A DNA stretch of 64,000 nucleotides from Armigeres subalbatus. Its lineage: Eukaryota > Arthropoda > Insecta > Diptera > Culicidae. Within the stretch, counting starts at the first letter, position 1; each line of letters opens with the position of its first letter. Below are positions 11,016-21,534 of the stretch, in pieces. The translations under genes and the position numbers were made by a program. The notes below the pieces were generated by a model. The model saw nothing but the letters and a program-made list of their open reading frames with translations. It had not been told where the DNA came from and searched no databases. The stretch lies in assembly GCF_024139115.2 (NCBI RefSeq), contig NC_085140.1:159676452-159740451 (forward strand). Reading direction: 5' to 3'.

Positions 11016-11470
11016 ATGACGAGCTCGGTGGTCTAGTGGCTACCGCTTCTGCCTTAAAAAAAGCAGGATGTCGTGAGTTCAATTCCAGGCTCGTCTCTTT
11101 CCTACTTTGATGTTCTATCTTAGTTATTTCTTTGTTTCGTGTTCTACCAAAACGATCCCTACTGTTAAAACCTTCCACACTAACAATTCCAAAAACATCC
11201 CGTGGCACCTATGAGGGGTCGTAGAGTTTTCTGCGTCTATCTTAAGTAGGTGTCCGACTAACCATCCTTCCCCTTCCCCAGCATTCGCAAGGACGTGGCC
11301 AGGACAGATCTGGACTATTGGAGAGTGCATTGCTTCCATCTAAGAGATAGTGATTAGTCCCAAATCAATATCTGTGGTAACGGATGAAAGTGATGCTACT
11401 CTCATACAATAATCTTGTCTTGTACCACCTACGAATTTGTGCGAATTGCTCAATGCTAATGCTAATGCTA
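11016..11470 (+). mobile_element. tRNA-derived SINE with perfect 24-bp target-site duplication
   Basis: The insert is bounded by a perfect 24-base direct repeat (10992-11015 and 11471-11494, beginning AAATGGCTCGTT). It opens with GACGAGCTCGGTGGTCTAG, an A-box-like region, and has a B-box-like GAGTTCAATTCC about 50 bases on. After a unique body of about 350 bp it ends in a (GCTAAT)n tail at 11452-11470. The intact duplication argues for a fairly recent insertion. The source LINE is unknown. No protein is encoded. The downstream tail differs from the poly(A) and AAAT tails of the LINEs in this window. Confidence 0.85.
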
Positions 11471-11494
11471 AAATGGCTCGTTCGTTAAAATGAT

Positions 11495-12686
11495 TGAATG
11501 CTAAATAGGATATATATGTATGTATGTCAATATTCGCAAATTTTAGAATCTGAAACACAGTTCCGAAAAATTTAATTTATTTTTATTACAGTGATTTTTC
11601 TGTACAAAGGTTAAAAGTTTTATTGAATATTGACTTCAACCTGTTAAACCAGAAATTAATCAAGAATACAAACCAAACAATCCATCAAAAAATTAATCGA
11701 TTCGAACAGTCTTCATAAACATCTGCCTTTTCATTCGAGGAATTACTGTAATGGAAAAGTCGAAGACTCAGCACGAATGTCCGACGAGTAGAGTGTTATC
11801 TTGATCCACCACTTCCACTAGGACCTACACGTAGACATTGGCATTATCATTATTATTATTATGATTTAATTATAGCGAACCAAAATAGGTGGCAGTCGGC
11901 CGTCTAAGCGACGACACAGCCGACTGTGACAATGCATCGCACGTGAGCAGATTTTCCCGAGCCCAAATCGCATACATGTGTACCATACCCATAAGTGGGA
12001 GGCGAGATTGCGAGATAAGGCGTGCACTGTTTGACAATACAGTCCAGACTGCTTTCGTCCCACACCGGGTCCATCATTTTCCGGTCCTTCTCTGTGAGCT
12101 GGTGCTTGATATGTCAATTATGTTAATTAGATAAACCAATTAAACATTCTCGAAAAGCGATAGGGTGCGAGTGGAATAGTGTTGGTCCTTATTGCACTCG
12201 TGTCTTGAAATGTGGATGCTAATTAGTGTTCAATCAAATTCGGAATCTTATGATAAACGTGAATTTTATTTCTTCGGAAAAATGAGCGAAGATGAATTAA
12301 TTTGTCTCAACTTCGATCATTGCTCGGTGTTTCTCCAATAGTTCCTTTCGCCCATGATCAAATGCGAATGTTTGTGTAAAAGATTCAACTTCCAAGCTAA
12401 TTTGTGTTTATTCAATACACATTGGTGACAATGAGTCCTTTAGGTTCGAGAACAGCTCAATGTTTCAACAGTTTCGAATGCTTGTGAAATAGATTGAGTA
12501 GATAGAAAAAAATTGGGCCAAGCTATAAGAAAACTTTTTTTTACTGGGGTTTATACAACTTCCAGAATGTCAGCGAAGGTGATGACCCCTCTAGACTCAT
12601 TCTAGTTTTAATGTTCTAATGTGAGCTAACAATGTTTTGTGTTATTTCTTGATTTAACCGATAATATAGACATAATTATTTTATTT
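11495..12686. other. Unassigned DNA
   Basis: No gene is supported. A more GC-rich patch at about 11885-12120 has open frames of about 80 codons on both strands, with no recognisable domain or splice signals. The rest is AT-rich without visible repeats. Confidence 0.4.
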
Positions 12687-12950
12687 AGTACTAGCAGACC
12701 CGACGAACGTCGTTTCGCCTAAAATTGATTTATTCTCAGATTAGTTCTCGAGTTATGTAGAAATTTCAATTTCATTTGTATGGGAGCCCCCCTTTCCAAA
12801 GCGGAGAGGGGTCTCGAACCATCTTAAGAACCTTCCCCGGCCTCAAAAACATCTGCATACAAATTTTCACGCCGATCGGTTCAGTAGTTTACGAGTCTAT
12901 AAGGTTCAGACAAACAGAAATTCATTTTTATGTATACAGATTTTTATGTT
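12687..12950. repeat. Dispersed repeat beginning ACTAGCAGACCCGACGAAC, copy B
   Basis: This is the fuller partner of the copy at 8055-8225. After GATTAGTTCTCGAGTTAT it has an extra block with AGGGGTCTCGAACCATC, CACGCCGATCGGTTCAGTAG, then the shared CTATAAGGTTCAGACA and ATTCATTTTTATGTATACAGA. It has the same orientation as copy A. Class unknown. Confidence 0.75.
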
Positions 12951-13207
12951 TCGCTATTGAATGATTTGATGACTCCAACTAACGAATCCAATTAATAATG
13001 TTGTACAACAAATCCAATGTTTCGAAATTAAAAAATAATCATGCAATTAATTCCCAATGATCTTAATAAATTTCGTGTCTATCTATTTTCTCCATCGTTG
13101 AGAAAACGCAAGAGCCTGTATTCCAGCATGAATAACCAAACAGCAATGTATCAATGACAATGTACTCGCCCTCATTCGTCAACGTCAGTTCCAATAAAAG
13201 CACCTAC

Positions 13208-13783
13208 CTTTTCCAACCGATGGTGGGCCATCTCCTTGTGCAGCAGAGCCGCCGACTTAATTCTATCCAAATCACTCTTCATCACCTGGAGCTGCTCTTC
13301 CAATTTGCGAACGTTTTCCCGTTCCTCCTGGAGGGTGCTCACACTGACTGCCATCGCCTGGATGCTCTTGGCCACGTTGTGGCCTTCCTCCCGGAGCAGC
13401 CCCTGCTCGGACGAAATCTGTGCCGCGTTGAATTCGACCTTCGAAATCTCGCGCTTGATATCCGGTAGCGTTTTTTCGAACTTGTTCTGAATTCCCTCGA
13501 CGTCCTCCAGCAGCTCCAGCATCGAACCGTGCAGTTTGTCCAGGCTGGCGACCTGGCGGCTAATGTTGAAATTGGCATTAGCCAGCCGGCGCTGTTCGAT
13601 TTCCAGGCTGCGCAACCGATCGGCCATTCGGTGGTTGAAGATGTCGTTCAGCTGTCGCTTCATCGCCGTTTGCTTGACCTCGAGTTCGTGCAGCTGCTGG
13701 CGGAAGAAGCGATGATGGCGCATCCGGTGGTCCGCTTCCGGCTCGACAAAATCGATGGTCTGCGGGAGTAGTGCATTTGGGTT
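13208..13783 (-). CDS. sca: scabrous homologue, internal coiled-coil exon
   Basis: This is a 576-bp internal exon, phase 0 at both ends, 192 codons. The minus-strand acceptor is a T-rich tract ending TTGCAG just before 13783. The donor is AAG|GTAGGT at 13207-13202. The translation is almost wholly heptad-like coiled coil, running from NPNALLPQTIDF through LRSLEIEQRRLANANFNI and SRQVASLDKLHGSMLELLED to HKEMAHHRLEK. SRQVASLDKLHGSMLELLED and the later IREEG/AMAVSVSTLQEER-type block match my recollection of the central region of Drosophila Scabrous. That is a secreted glycoprotein with an N-terminal coiled coil and a C-terminal fibrinogen-like domain, which tunes Notch signalling during neural and eye patterning. 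The fibrinogen-domain exons should lie to the left of the window, because the gene reads leftward and no fibrinogen motif is visible here. Exons encoding the signal peptide should lie to the right. The frame is intact and its GC content is above the surroundings. The alternative is another secreted coiled-coil fibrinogen-related protein. Confidence 0.8.
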
Positions 13784-15450
13784 CTGCAATAAAAAAAGGA
13801 GAAGGAGAGAAAAATGTAATTAAATTTGTTAAGTGGATCGTAGAGGTGAACTGGGAGCTTCAGTCAGAACTATCTCGTACCGGTTTTGATTCATGACTGT
13901 GTCTACATCAATTTTCTTTTCAAATCCCTGCGGCAAATCGGAACATTTTCATAGACTGCAAGATTTGTGGACCTATGGTAGGGCGTCCCATTTTTCATTG
14001 TGAAGTTAACTTTCTCGCTATTCGATTTCTCTAGCGAATCCACCGAAATTGCTTTCATAACATTAAGTGCGGAAAATGCAAATTATAATGTGAACATTTT
14101 TGATGTGAGCTCGAATTAGCAAATGGCTTTTCCAAATCAATCACACCTGCCTAGCTGCCAGCAATGGCAATCCGATAAATCCCATTGGTGCAATCCCTTT
14201 TGCAATAGCTCACTGCAATGCATCACCTGTATCGGTTCTGTCGGGAAAGTGCTTTTCCCCAAGAGTCTTAGCCGCAAAAGCCCCAATCTAACCGCACAAG
14301 CCACTTATCTTGTCCGTTAATAATAAATCATCTCAGTGTGCACTCAATTCCCAACCGTTTCTCGAATTCCCCCTCTCCTCCCGCTTTATTCCCTTACGCA
14401 AGCAACCGCCCTGCCATCCCATCCAGGCGGATGGTGGTGAGTGGGTGGCATTGCGGTTTCATTATCGTTCCGTCCGGTCAGTCGTCCACCACCGACCGCG
14501 TTCGAGCTGGATTTGTGAATCTCACCAGTTCTAACTCGTAAACACGTTTCCACCCCGCTGAACTTTCACCCTAATGAAATCACCATTTCGATCGAATGAG
14601 TAATACTCGACGACGACGACGACGACGACGAGAACACGACCTCGGGCGAAGCGCGTTCAGCGGTGAAAAAAGCTTCTACCTAGCGATGTGTAGTAGGGAT
14701 AGCAATCAAGAACGCCCCTTACTTTGCGGCAGAGGTTCCCAATTGTATATGTGCATGTCATGTTTTAACAGTGACTGGGATTCTTATGTTGTATTCTGTA
14801 TAGTCATGGCTCATACAAGACTCAGCTAATGCGTGAGCTCAAACCCACCGTACTGCTAATGATGAATCAAAGTAATATGACCCGTCCGTTTGCATCAAGG
14901 GGCTCAAGATTTTGTTGCAATAATTTGTCAAAAAATAACCTTTAGGATGTTGAACCTTTTATTCGATATTCGTCTGATTTCTATTTAATTTCAATTTTAT
15001 CGACACCAGTTTTGTTAATAATTTTATCGCAGTTCTTAATCCGTAAAAGTGGAACACCTAGAAAGTTTTGTATGCATTCGATTCGTATTTTATAGAAACC
15101 TTTACTGCTTGCCACGCTTACATTGATTCTAGCCTAACATAGGAAAAGGACGTAACAGCCACAATTTATTTTACTCAAAGTTTACTGGTTATAATATTTT
15201 TTATTTCTGACGTTATGGAAGTATTGCTTGAGACTGATGAGTATAGCCAGGCATCAACCTATACCATTGATCATATCTGATTAACGATTTGATCCTGTTG
15301 GCATTATTGATTGCGTTTCACCACACTTTTTTTTATTTATAGATTGAGAGTTTGACTGCTTGTATTCAACTATGTGAGATGTTTCGGATTTTTAGTTTAA
15401 TGATTTCAGAACAACCGTTTAAGATCTGTCCCAACGTTTCGACAAGTAGT
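13784..15450. other. Probable intron of the scabrous homologue
   Basis: This stretch lies upstream of the minus-strand exon. Open frames at 14123-14541 overlap one another on the same strand and resemble no protein. A (GAC)n microsatellite lies at about 14608-14632. No second exon with plausible splice sites was recognised by eye. Confidence 0.4.
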
Positions 15451-15454
15451 CCTG

Positions 15455-15910
15455 TAGTTCTTCATGAAATTCCTCCAGAAGTTCCACCGGCAGTTCCTCC
15501 GAGAATTCTTCTGATAATTTCTCCGGGAATTCCTCCAGAAATTCTTACGAGAGTCCGTTCGAAAAATTCTCTGGGAGTTCCACCTCAGAGGAACACCCGG
15601 AGGAACTGCCGATGAGAGTCCCGGAGAAATTCTCGTAGAAACTGCTGGTAGATCTCCCAGAGGAATTTCCGAAGGAGCTTTCGGAGGAGCTCCCGTAAGA
15701 ACTCCCGGAGGAATTTCAGAAGGAGCTCCTAGAAGAATTCATAGAGGACCTCGCGGACGAACTCCCAGAGAAACTATCAGAAGAAATTCGGGAGGAATTT
15801 CCAACTAAATTTCTGAAGAAAGCCTAAATGATTTCCTGGAAGAGCTAATGGTGGAGCTCCCAGATGAATTCCCGGAGAAATTCTCGGATGTATTCCCGGA
15901 GGAGCTTGTA
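15455..15910. repeat. Foldback array of CCTCC / GGAGG units
   Basis: From about 15455 to 15585 the strand carries AATTCCTCCAGAAATTC-type units. From about 15590 to 15910 it carries the reverse complement, GGAGGAATTTCGGAGGAGC-type units. The two arms can fold back on each other around about 15588. It resembles the GGCCGAA elements in plan, simple-repeat arms in inverted order, but has a different unit. A related but weaker GAATTCC-rich tract is at 38.2-38.9 kb. Non-coding. Confidence 0.7.
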
Positions 15911-16433
15911 ACAGTTTTGTTTGAAGACCCAAGCCTGGATAGGATGAATTCGCATCGGGCGATCATCGCATTGTTTGCCGTCGATCATCTGGCTGATCGC
16001 AGCTCGCAGCAGGCCGTTCTTTCGGCATCGTACCGACCCCCCCACCAACGGTCAGCAGGAGTCGGTTGGGACTTGTAGTTGTCACTACAACCTAATTTGT
16101 AAGTTCAACGCCCAGGGCGATGCGACGCGCAACGCGCTATTGTAATCCAGCCTTTACTGTTGGTAGTGAATTTGGTTTCAAAGTTTTTGGAACTTAGAAG
16201 GAAATAGGGCCAAGCACTAATATTTATGTGTTTTTTTTTAAATAAAATAGAACTACGACTCAGAAGACCTAAAAAAGTTGACCCCCCCTCCCCCTACTCG
16301 AAATCCAGGCTACGCTCATGCGTAAATATAGAATAACTCTACAGCGTATGTCCAGCCAAGGCTAGGATCGACGGATTATTACACTAGAGCTCTTTGCCAT
16401 TTGAAAACCGTTTTCCGAGTGCCTATTGTGAAG

Positions 16434-17790
16434 ATGCCACCGATGACATCGACCAACAGGAAGACTCCAGCGATAAAGACACTGAGGACAACACTGTGGT
16501 AACTCCTTAACATGTTCCAGGGCATCTGTGGGTTCGCTGATAAGTTGAGCGGAGTGTAAAGTGCAAGTCAAGTAACGGTTCGGCTGGGGAAGCTAGATGA
16601 GATGTGGGAAAATGTAAACGATGTGATACTTAACATCGAAACCCACAATGACTGCGACGAGGAGGAGGACAACTGTTCCAAGCAGCAAATACTATGACTT
16701 GAAGTCTTTGCTATTGGACAAGGTCAAGGAGTTCGATGAACCGCCTGCCCTTAACCAATCAACCCGAAACCTGAAAGCGGCAGATCAAGCTACCATGGAG
16801 CGTATGCGATTGCCTCAAATTGTGTTGCTAACTTTCGACGGCAACATCGATGATTGGTTGAGCTTCCGTGACCTGTATTTGTCGCTCATACATAAAAAGG
16901 CGGACTTACCGGATGTAGAAAAGTTCAACTACCGCAAGGGTTCTTGGTAGGGAAAGCCAAGTCACTTGTGAATCCGCTGTACTGCAATCAATAACTTTCA
17001 GTACTTTGCAAAGTACTGCAATCAATAATTTTCATGTTGTTCTGTTGATTGCGCTATTCAAATTAATTCATGAAAAAAAATGTTACTTAGGTCCTTTTGA
17101 AAGTTAAGCGAGAATTACGCGGGAGAACTACCAGTTCGCGTGGGACTCTTTAATGAAACGCTATAACGATAGCAAGCAGCTTAAGCGCCGTTAAGTTCAA
17201 GCGCTGTTCAAGTTACCGAAGCTGGCTAAGGAGTCGGCTACCGAGTTGCGGTCTCTACTGGAGGGCTCCTAGCGGTCTATGCAGACGCTAGATCAGCTAG
17301 TTCAACCTGTTGAATATAAGGATCTGCTGCTATTGGACGTCCTATGCGCGCGAATGGATCCGATAACTAGAAGAAGCTGGGAAGAAATATCGTCAACTAA
17401 GGAACAGGATACGATCAAGGATCTAACTGATTTCCTCCAACGTAGAGTGAAAGTCCTTGCTGCTCTACCATCCAAGTCCTCGGGTTACAAGGTAGAACCT
17501 CCTCAACAAAAAAAGGGTACCGTTTCGGCAGTTGAGCTACACCACTGTTCATAGGGAACGTTGGCGCTGCGGAGCATGCCAAGAAGATCACCCGCTATAC
17601 CAATGCCCGAGATTTCAACGGATGTCCATACCCGATAGAAACAAGGTGTTACGGGATAACGGGCTCTGCCGGAACCGTTTTAGGCTTGACCATTTTTGCG
17701 CGGTGTGGATTGCTCTTCCCCATATACATGCCGGAACTGCAGAGGTAAGCACCACACTTTGGTCTGCTAACTAACCAAACAGAGCCCTAG
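16434..17790 (+). pseudogene. BEL/Pao retrotransposon gag, broken
   Basis: The coding start is taken at ATG 16434. Fragments in successive frames match the Pao gag (DUF1759-type) region: VRLGKLDEMWENVNDV (about 16580), YYDLKSLLLDKVKEFDE (about 16690), LPQIVLLTFDGNIDDWLSFR (about 16813), LVQPVEYKDLLLLDVLCARM (about 17300), then the zinc-knuckle block CGACQEDHPLYQCPRFQ (about 17569). In the knuckle region the expected CRNCF has become CRNRF. A premature stop near 16506 and a frameshift near 16684 break the frame. An insertion of about 125 bp at about 16980-17105 contains the duplicated word GTACTGCAATCAATAA. It cannot give a Gag protein. Confidence 0.85.
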
Positions 17791-17799
17791 CTTAATCCA

Positions 17800-18350
17800 T
17801 TTTTCTAGCCAGGATAATAAGTTGTGATAGTTAAGGATTCATCGTATTTAGTCCCCGCTACCAACAACAGTCTCAGAAATAAAACATAATTAATTTTACC
17901 TTGCAGACAGTTGAAAGACTCGAACTCCTCTTGTTTGAGGCTAAACTGTATGCAGCGGAAACAACTTTTCAAGCAATTAGTTAAAAAAAACCTCGGTACC
18001 CGGTCCTAGGCTGAACTGACTGCTGGAAAAATCGAGTTAGGGGTTCAAATACGTACTAACTCTTCTTGAACTGGTGAACAATGGTAGTGAGAGGAACACA
18101 CGGATGTTCTTATTACTGAACAACTCTCTTGCTTGAAACGGTCTTGTAGACAGAGCTAAATCCCGGGTTTTAAGAGTTTTACTGGTGATATTCTAGAAGC
18201 AAGACGAGGATGTGGCTAGGGCTCCGATGCATGGCCAAAACCAGTATTACTATTCTGTTTTCTCAAGAAAGGATTGATTTCCTATTGATAAGGGGCGCGC
18301 CTTCAATGGGATTGCTCTCTATGAAGGATCTAAATAGCAGGACCTGGTCA
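17800..18350. other. Unassigned DNA between Pao gag and the LINE fragment
   Basis: Pao similarity stops near 17790 and resumes near 19440. This part of the interruption carries no recognisable protein. It may be the divergent 5' part of the inserted LINE or a further insertion. Confidence 0.4.
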
Positions 18351-18354
18351 TGGT

Positions 18355-18945
18355 GATCGTATACACTATCACGACATGATCTCTAGAGCCAACCGGCAGC
18401 TCGGGTTTATTTTCAAAATAACCAAAGAATTTCGTGACCCGCTATGCCTTCGATCTCTGTACTGTGCCTTGGTGAGGTCAATACTCGAATCGAATGCCGT
18501 TGTATGGTGTCCGTATCAATCCACTTGGATCGCTAGGATCGAAGCAATTCAACACAAATTCGTCAGATATGCCTTACGTGGTCTGCCATGGCGTGATCCT
18601 TTGAATTTGCCGCGATATGAAGATCGCTGTAGACTTCTGGGAATCAAAACACTTGAGCAAAGAAGGAAATGTTCACAAGCTGTATTCGTTGCAAAAATAT
18701 TGTTAGGAGAGACCGATTCGCCAGCCATTTTGTCTCAGCTGGGCCTATATGCTCCGGAGCGGATCCTTCGACAACGTGAGTTCCTAAGACTTGACGCCAG
18801 GAACACCGATTACGGATTACATAACCCAATTAGGTTTATGTCAAGGAGCTTCAATGAATTTTATGAGCTCTTTGACTTCAACACGTCTGCTGCAACCTTC
18901 AAAAATAGGCTTCAAGTCAGTCGACATGGACCAGAAGGTGAGTGA
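18355..18945 (+). pseudogene. 5'-truncated LINE, reverse-transcriptase C-terminus
   Basis: An open frame (18376-18945, 189 codons) corresponds to the region after the reverse-transcriptase fingers and palm of a Jockey-superfamily ORF2. It holds ANRQLGFIFKITKEFRDPLC, then CALVRSILESNAVVW, then RIEAIQHKFVRYALRGLPWR, and ends with FDFNTSAATFKNRL. The catalytic FADD motif is not present, so the copy is 5'-truncated. Its 3' untranslated region seems to continue at 19071-19420 after a foreign 122-bp segment. It lies inside the Pao element. A much more decayed relative is at 43.88-44.2 kb. Confidence 0.8.
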
Positions 18946-18947
18946 TC

Positions 18948-19069
18948 CGTCATCCTAGTGGAAGGAAATAATGGAGTCCGTGTTCCGGCCAGAGCACTTC
19001 TAGATTCCGACTCCGAGTGCAACTTCATGACTGAGAAACTGGCTCAACAACTGAAGGTCCAAAGGCAAC
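18948..19069 (+). repeat. Extra copy of the Pao protease segment
   Basis: This 122-bp segment matches 19712-19833 with a single visible base difference (CTAGATTCCGACTCC here, CTAGATTCCGGCTCC there). The change turns the aspartic-protease signature LLDSGSE into LLDSDSE. The two copies lie in the same orientation 764 bp apart, this one directly after the LINE open frame and before its 3' untranslated region. Confidence 0.9.
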
Positions 19070-19070
19070 A

Positions 19071-19425
19071 CCCCAATAGTGGAGAATTTTTCTACCTTTG
19101 CTTTTTTTTTATTGCCTCGGACTTCACCAATGATGCAATGACGAGACGAGACGAGACGCGATCAATCAGATCTACATGGACTACACCCTTCCTAGGAATA
19201 ACATTTTATTAATGATAAGTGAATGTTTGTATTCCGTACGTCAAATGTTTTAAATTGTTTTATTTTGTAATGATGTTAAAAAGATATGGAGTTTTTACGC
19301 CATATTGAGTTAGCTACATGGGAAGTCGCTCAATATGGCTTTTCTCCATCAGGCTTCATTAAGACTGTACAGTCCGATGAAGTGAATACTAAATAAAGAA
19401 AGAAAGAAATAAAGAAAGAGAAAAC
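19071..19425 (+). mobile_element. LINE 3' untranslated region and AAAG-type tail
   Basis: The stretch ends with TGAAGTGAATACTAAATAAA followed by repeats of AAAG/AAAT at about 19392-19425, a typical LINE 3' end. It contains an inverted pair, GCCATATTGAGTTAGC and GTCGCTCAATATGGC (about 19297-19345), which could form a hairpin near the 3' end. It probably belongs to the truncated open frame at 18355-18945. Confidence 0.6.
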
Positions 19426-19439
19426 AAAACAACAATTGT

Positions 19440-20260
19440 ATCGAAACCGATACTGCATTGCTTCTCAATAGCACTGGAGTAATTCGACATGTACTTAAAC
19501 ACTAAGGATACGGGTAACGCTACAATAGATCTAATAATGGGTCGCAGTGGCACACCCGAACAGGAAAAAAAACCCCATCCAACGAAAGTAGAAACGGATC
19601 AGCAAGCAGAAGTACCAATTCCGAAAGGCCGACTACACAAGGAGGAACACCAGCGCAGGTGTCACCCAATGTAACCGGAACAAAGGTATCGTCGATACTC
19701 CTTGCAGCGGACGTCATCCTAGTGGAAGGAAATAATGGAGTCCGTGTTCCGGCCAGAGCACTTCTAGATTCCGGCTCCGAGTGCAACTTCATGACTGAGA
19801 AACTGGCTCAACAACTGAAGGTCCAAAGGCAACGGGCGGTTGTTGAAGTATGCGGAATTGGACAAGCCAACATGAAGGTGAAGCAGTAGGTGACATCCAT
19901 CATATGGTCGTGAGGATTATCTGGATTGTCGACAGGATTATCGAGAAAGTTTGAAATTCCTGTTGCTGTCGAAGGTGACAGCGAATCTCCCTACTACCAA
20001 CGTAGACGGGATGGGAGTTCCCTGAAGGTTTGAAGCTAGCGGATCCAAAGTTTTCGGGTCCGAGGCGGTTGACCTCGTGCTGGGCATCAAAAACTTTTTT
20101 GAATTCTACAATACCGGAAATGAAGTACCACTGGGTGAAGGTCTCCCAATTCTCACTCAGTCAGTGTTGGGATGGGTAGTGTCCGGAATTGTGGACAGGC
20201 CGCCTAATAACTACCGCATCACGAGCAATTTGCCTGGAGGAGGTAATCCCTTGTTATTGC
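19440..20260 (+). pseudogene. BEL/Pao retrotransposon protease and start of reverse transcriptase, broken
   Basis: Pao coding resumes after the inserted LINE. The protease block holds ILLAADVILVEGNNGVRVPA followed by ALLDSGSECNFMTEKLAQQL (about 19690-19820). The catalytic aspartate lies in the DSG triplet. After frame changes near 19885-20060, LGIKNFFEFYNTGNEVPLGE and SVLGWVVSG (about 20080-20190) match the segment before Pao reverse transcriptase. The reverse-transcriptase catalytic motif and RNase H are absent. Similarity ends near 20260, so most of pol has been deleted. Confidence 0.85.
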
Positions 20261-20269
20261 ATTGTTATT

Positions 20270-21005
20270 ACCTCTGATAGGCAATCGAAGAAAGAAGCAA
20301 CCGTTAAGAAGTAATTCGTTCAATCGATCAGGATGGCAAATACATTGCCATGAAGCTTGCATGGATTACAAGTATCGCCGAGCAACAGATTCAAGCCTGG
20401 AACGTGTGGTGCCGATGGAAACGAGAGAGCGTTAGCACTTATCCGAGCAAGTATGCTACCCGTTGTTGGTGGCATAGAGATCAAGCCAAAGAAACCAACC
20501 AAGATGATTTCCAACCAACCAACCCATCTTGTCCAAATGCGCACGAGAGGTTTTTTTCTTCTTTCTTTTCAGAAATCGCAGTAATTTTAGGGCGGGCGGG
20601 AATGTTTAAGCATCAAATAGGCAAGTTCATCGATGCACCCCTCGGCGAAACATGCGGCTGGTGGGTAACCACCCTTCTCCCAAGAGAAGGTTTTTCTCAG
20701 TAACGGTGCCATTACAAAATTGATTAGTCTACTACTAGCCATTGAATGGTTCGGACAGGGTCCGAATTTCCGAGGAATTGAATTCAAAATATATGTGTAG
20801 TGTTTAAGAAGAATAAATATAGTTTCTGTTAAATAAAGTGTAGTTAAAAAAGCCAATGCAATGTGATGTGTAATGTGCTATGGACCTTACGCGAATAAAT
20901 ATGTAAATGTGTAAAAGACGTGTTGATTTTGGACCAAAAGCCCGAGGAAACCAACCCAAAACCCACGAATAAAATCCCAATCGACCGCCCAAGATTGTGT
21001 TCACC
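20270..21005 (+). mobile_element. Probable Pao 3' end with candidate LTR
   Basis: A short frame at 20350-20560 (AWNVWCRWKRESVST, WWHRDQAKETNQDDF) is open, but I could not match it confidently to Pao integrase. From about 20602 the sequence looks untranslated, begins TGTTTAAGC, contains AATAAA at several places and reaches GTGTTCA near 21002. This could be an LTR of about 400 bp. No matching 5' LTR was found before 16434, so the LTR call is weak. Confidence 0.35.
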
Positions 21006-21093
21006 TCAGCATCCAGGATCGATATCCTTAAATAAATAGGAGTTTTAATAAAAAGTTCTGATGAAATTTTATTAAACAGTTTAGTAGTCTAAG

Positions 21094-21169
21094 CTGCCGT
21101 GAATCGCATATCTGTCTCATGTTTGCTGGGTTTCCTATTCATATGGGACGAATATGCGATTCACGGCAG
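21094..21169. repeat. 76-bp palindrome
   Basis: CTGCCGTGAATCGCATAT at 21094 pairs with ATATGCGATTCACGGCAG ending at 21169, and the inner flanks still match loosely. The spacer is about 40 bp. No flanking duplication was found. It may be a tiny MITE remnant. Confidence 0.75.
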
Positions 21170-21203
21170 TAAATCCAGAAATGATTTTGTCATAATTCTG
21201 TAT

Positions 21204-21534
21204 ACTCAAGACAGGGATTAAAATTATGATTACATTATCATTTAGTATTCAGCCTGTAACGCATTCTAAAGGCGGAATCCCGAAAAGTGTTGTAAAAGCT
21301 AGTATCATTTAATACACTAAATGATAATAACTCTTATTATCATTTAGTATATTAATTGATACTAGCGGTTCACGCTGTAAATATTAAACATAGAGCAATG
21401 TACCCTTAGACAAAGTTGTAGAGGGAGCGTTAGAAGTCCGCCATACAACACTTTTCGGAACTCCGCCTCTGGAATGAGTTATTGGCTGAATACTAAATGA
21501 TAATGAAATAATAAGTTCAATCTCTGACTCAAGG
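21204..21534. mobile_element. hAT-type MITE with 8-bp target-site duplication
   Basis: The 315-bp element (21212-21526) starts CAGGGATTAAAATTATGATT and ends with the reverse complement of CAGAGATTGAACTTATTATT. Its terminal inverted repeats extend for about 80 bp with moderate divergence. It is flanked by ACTCAAGA (21204-21211) and ACTCAAGG (21527-21534), 7 of 8 identical, the length expected for hAT transposases. A second near-perfect palindrome (21298-21366, outer word GCTAGTATC) sits at its centre. There is no open frame, so it is non-autonomous. Confidence 0.85.

Noticed and set aside
13154..13771. Plus-strand open frames opposite the scabrous exon
   Set aside because: They are antisense shadows of a well-supported exon with splice sites and coiled-coil sequence on the other strand.
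20602..21002. Confident call of a Pao LTR
   Set aside because: No matching second LTR, no clear TG...CA ends and no target duplication were found, so it is kept only as a weak suggestion.
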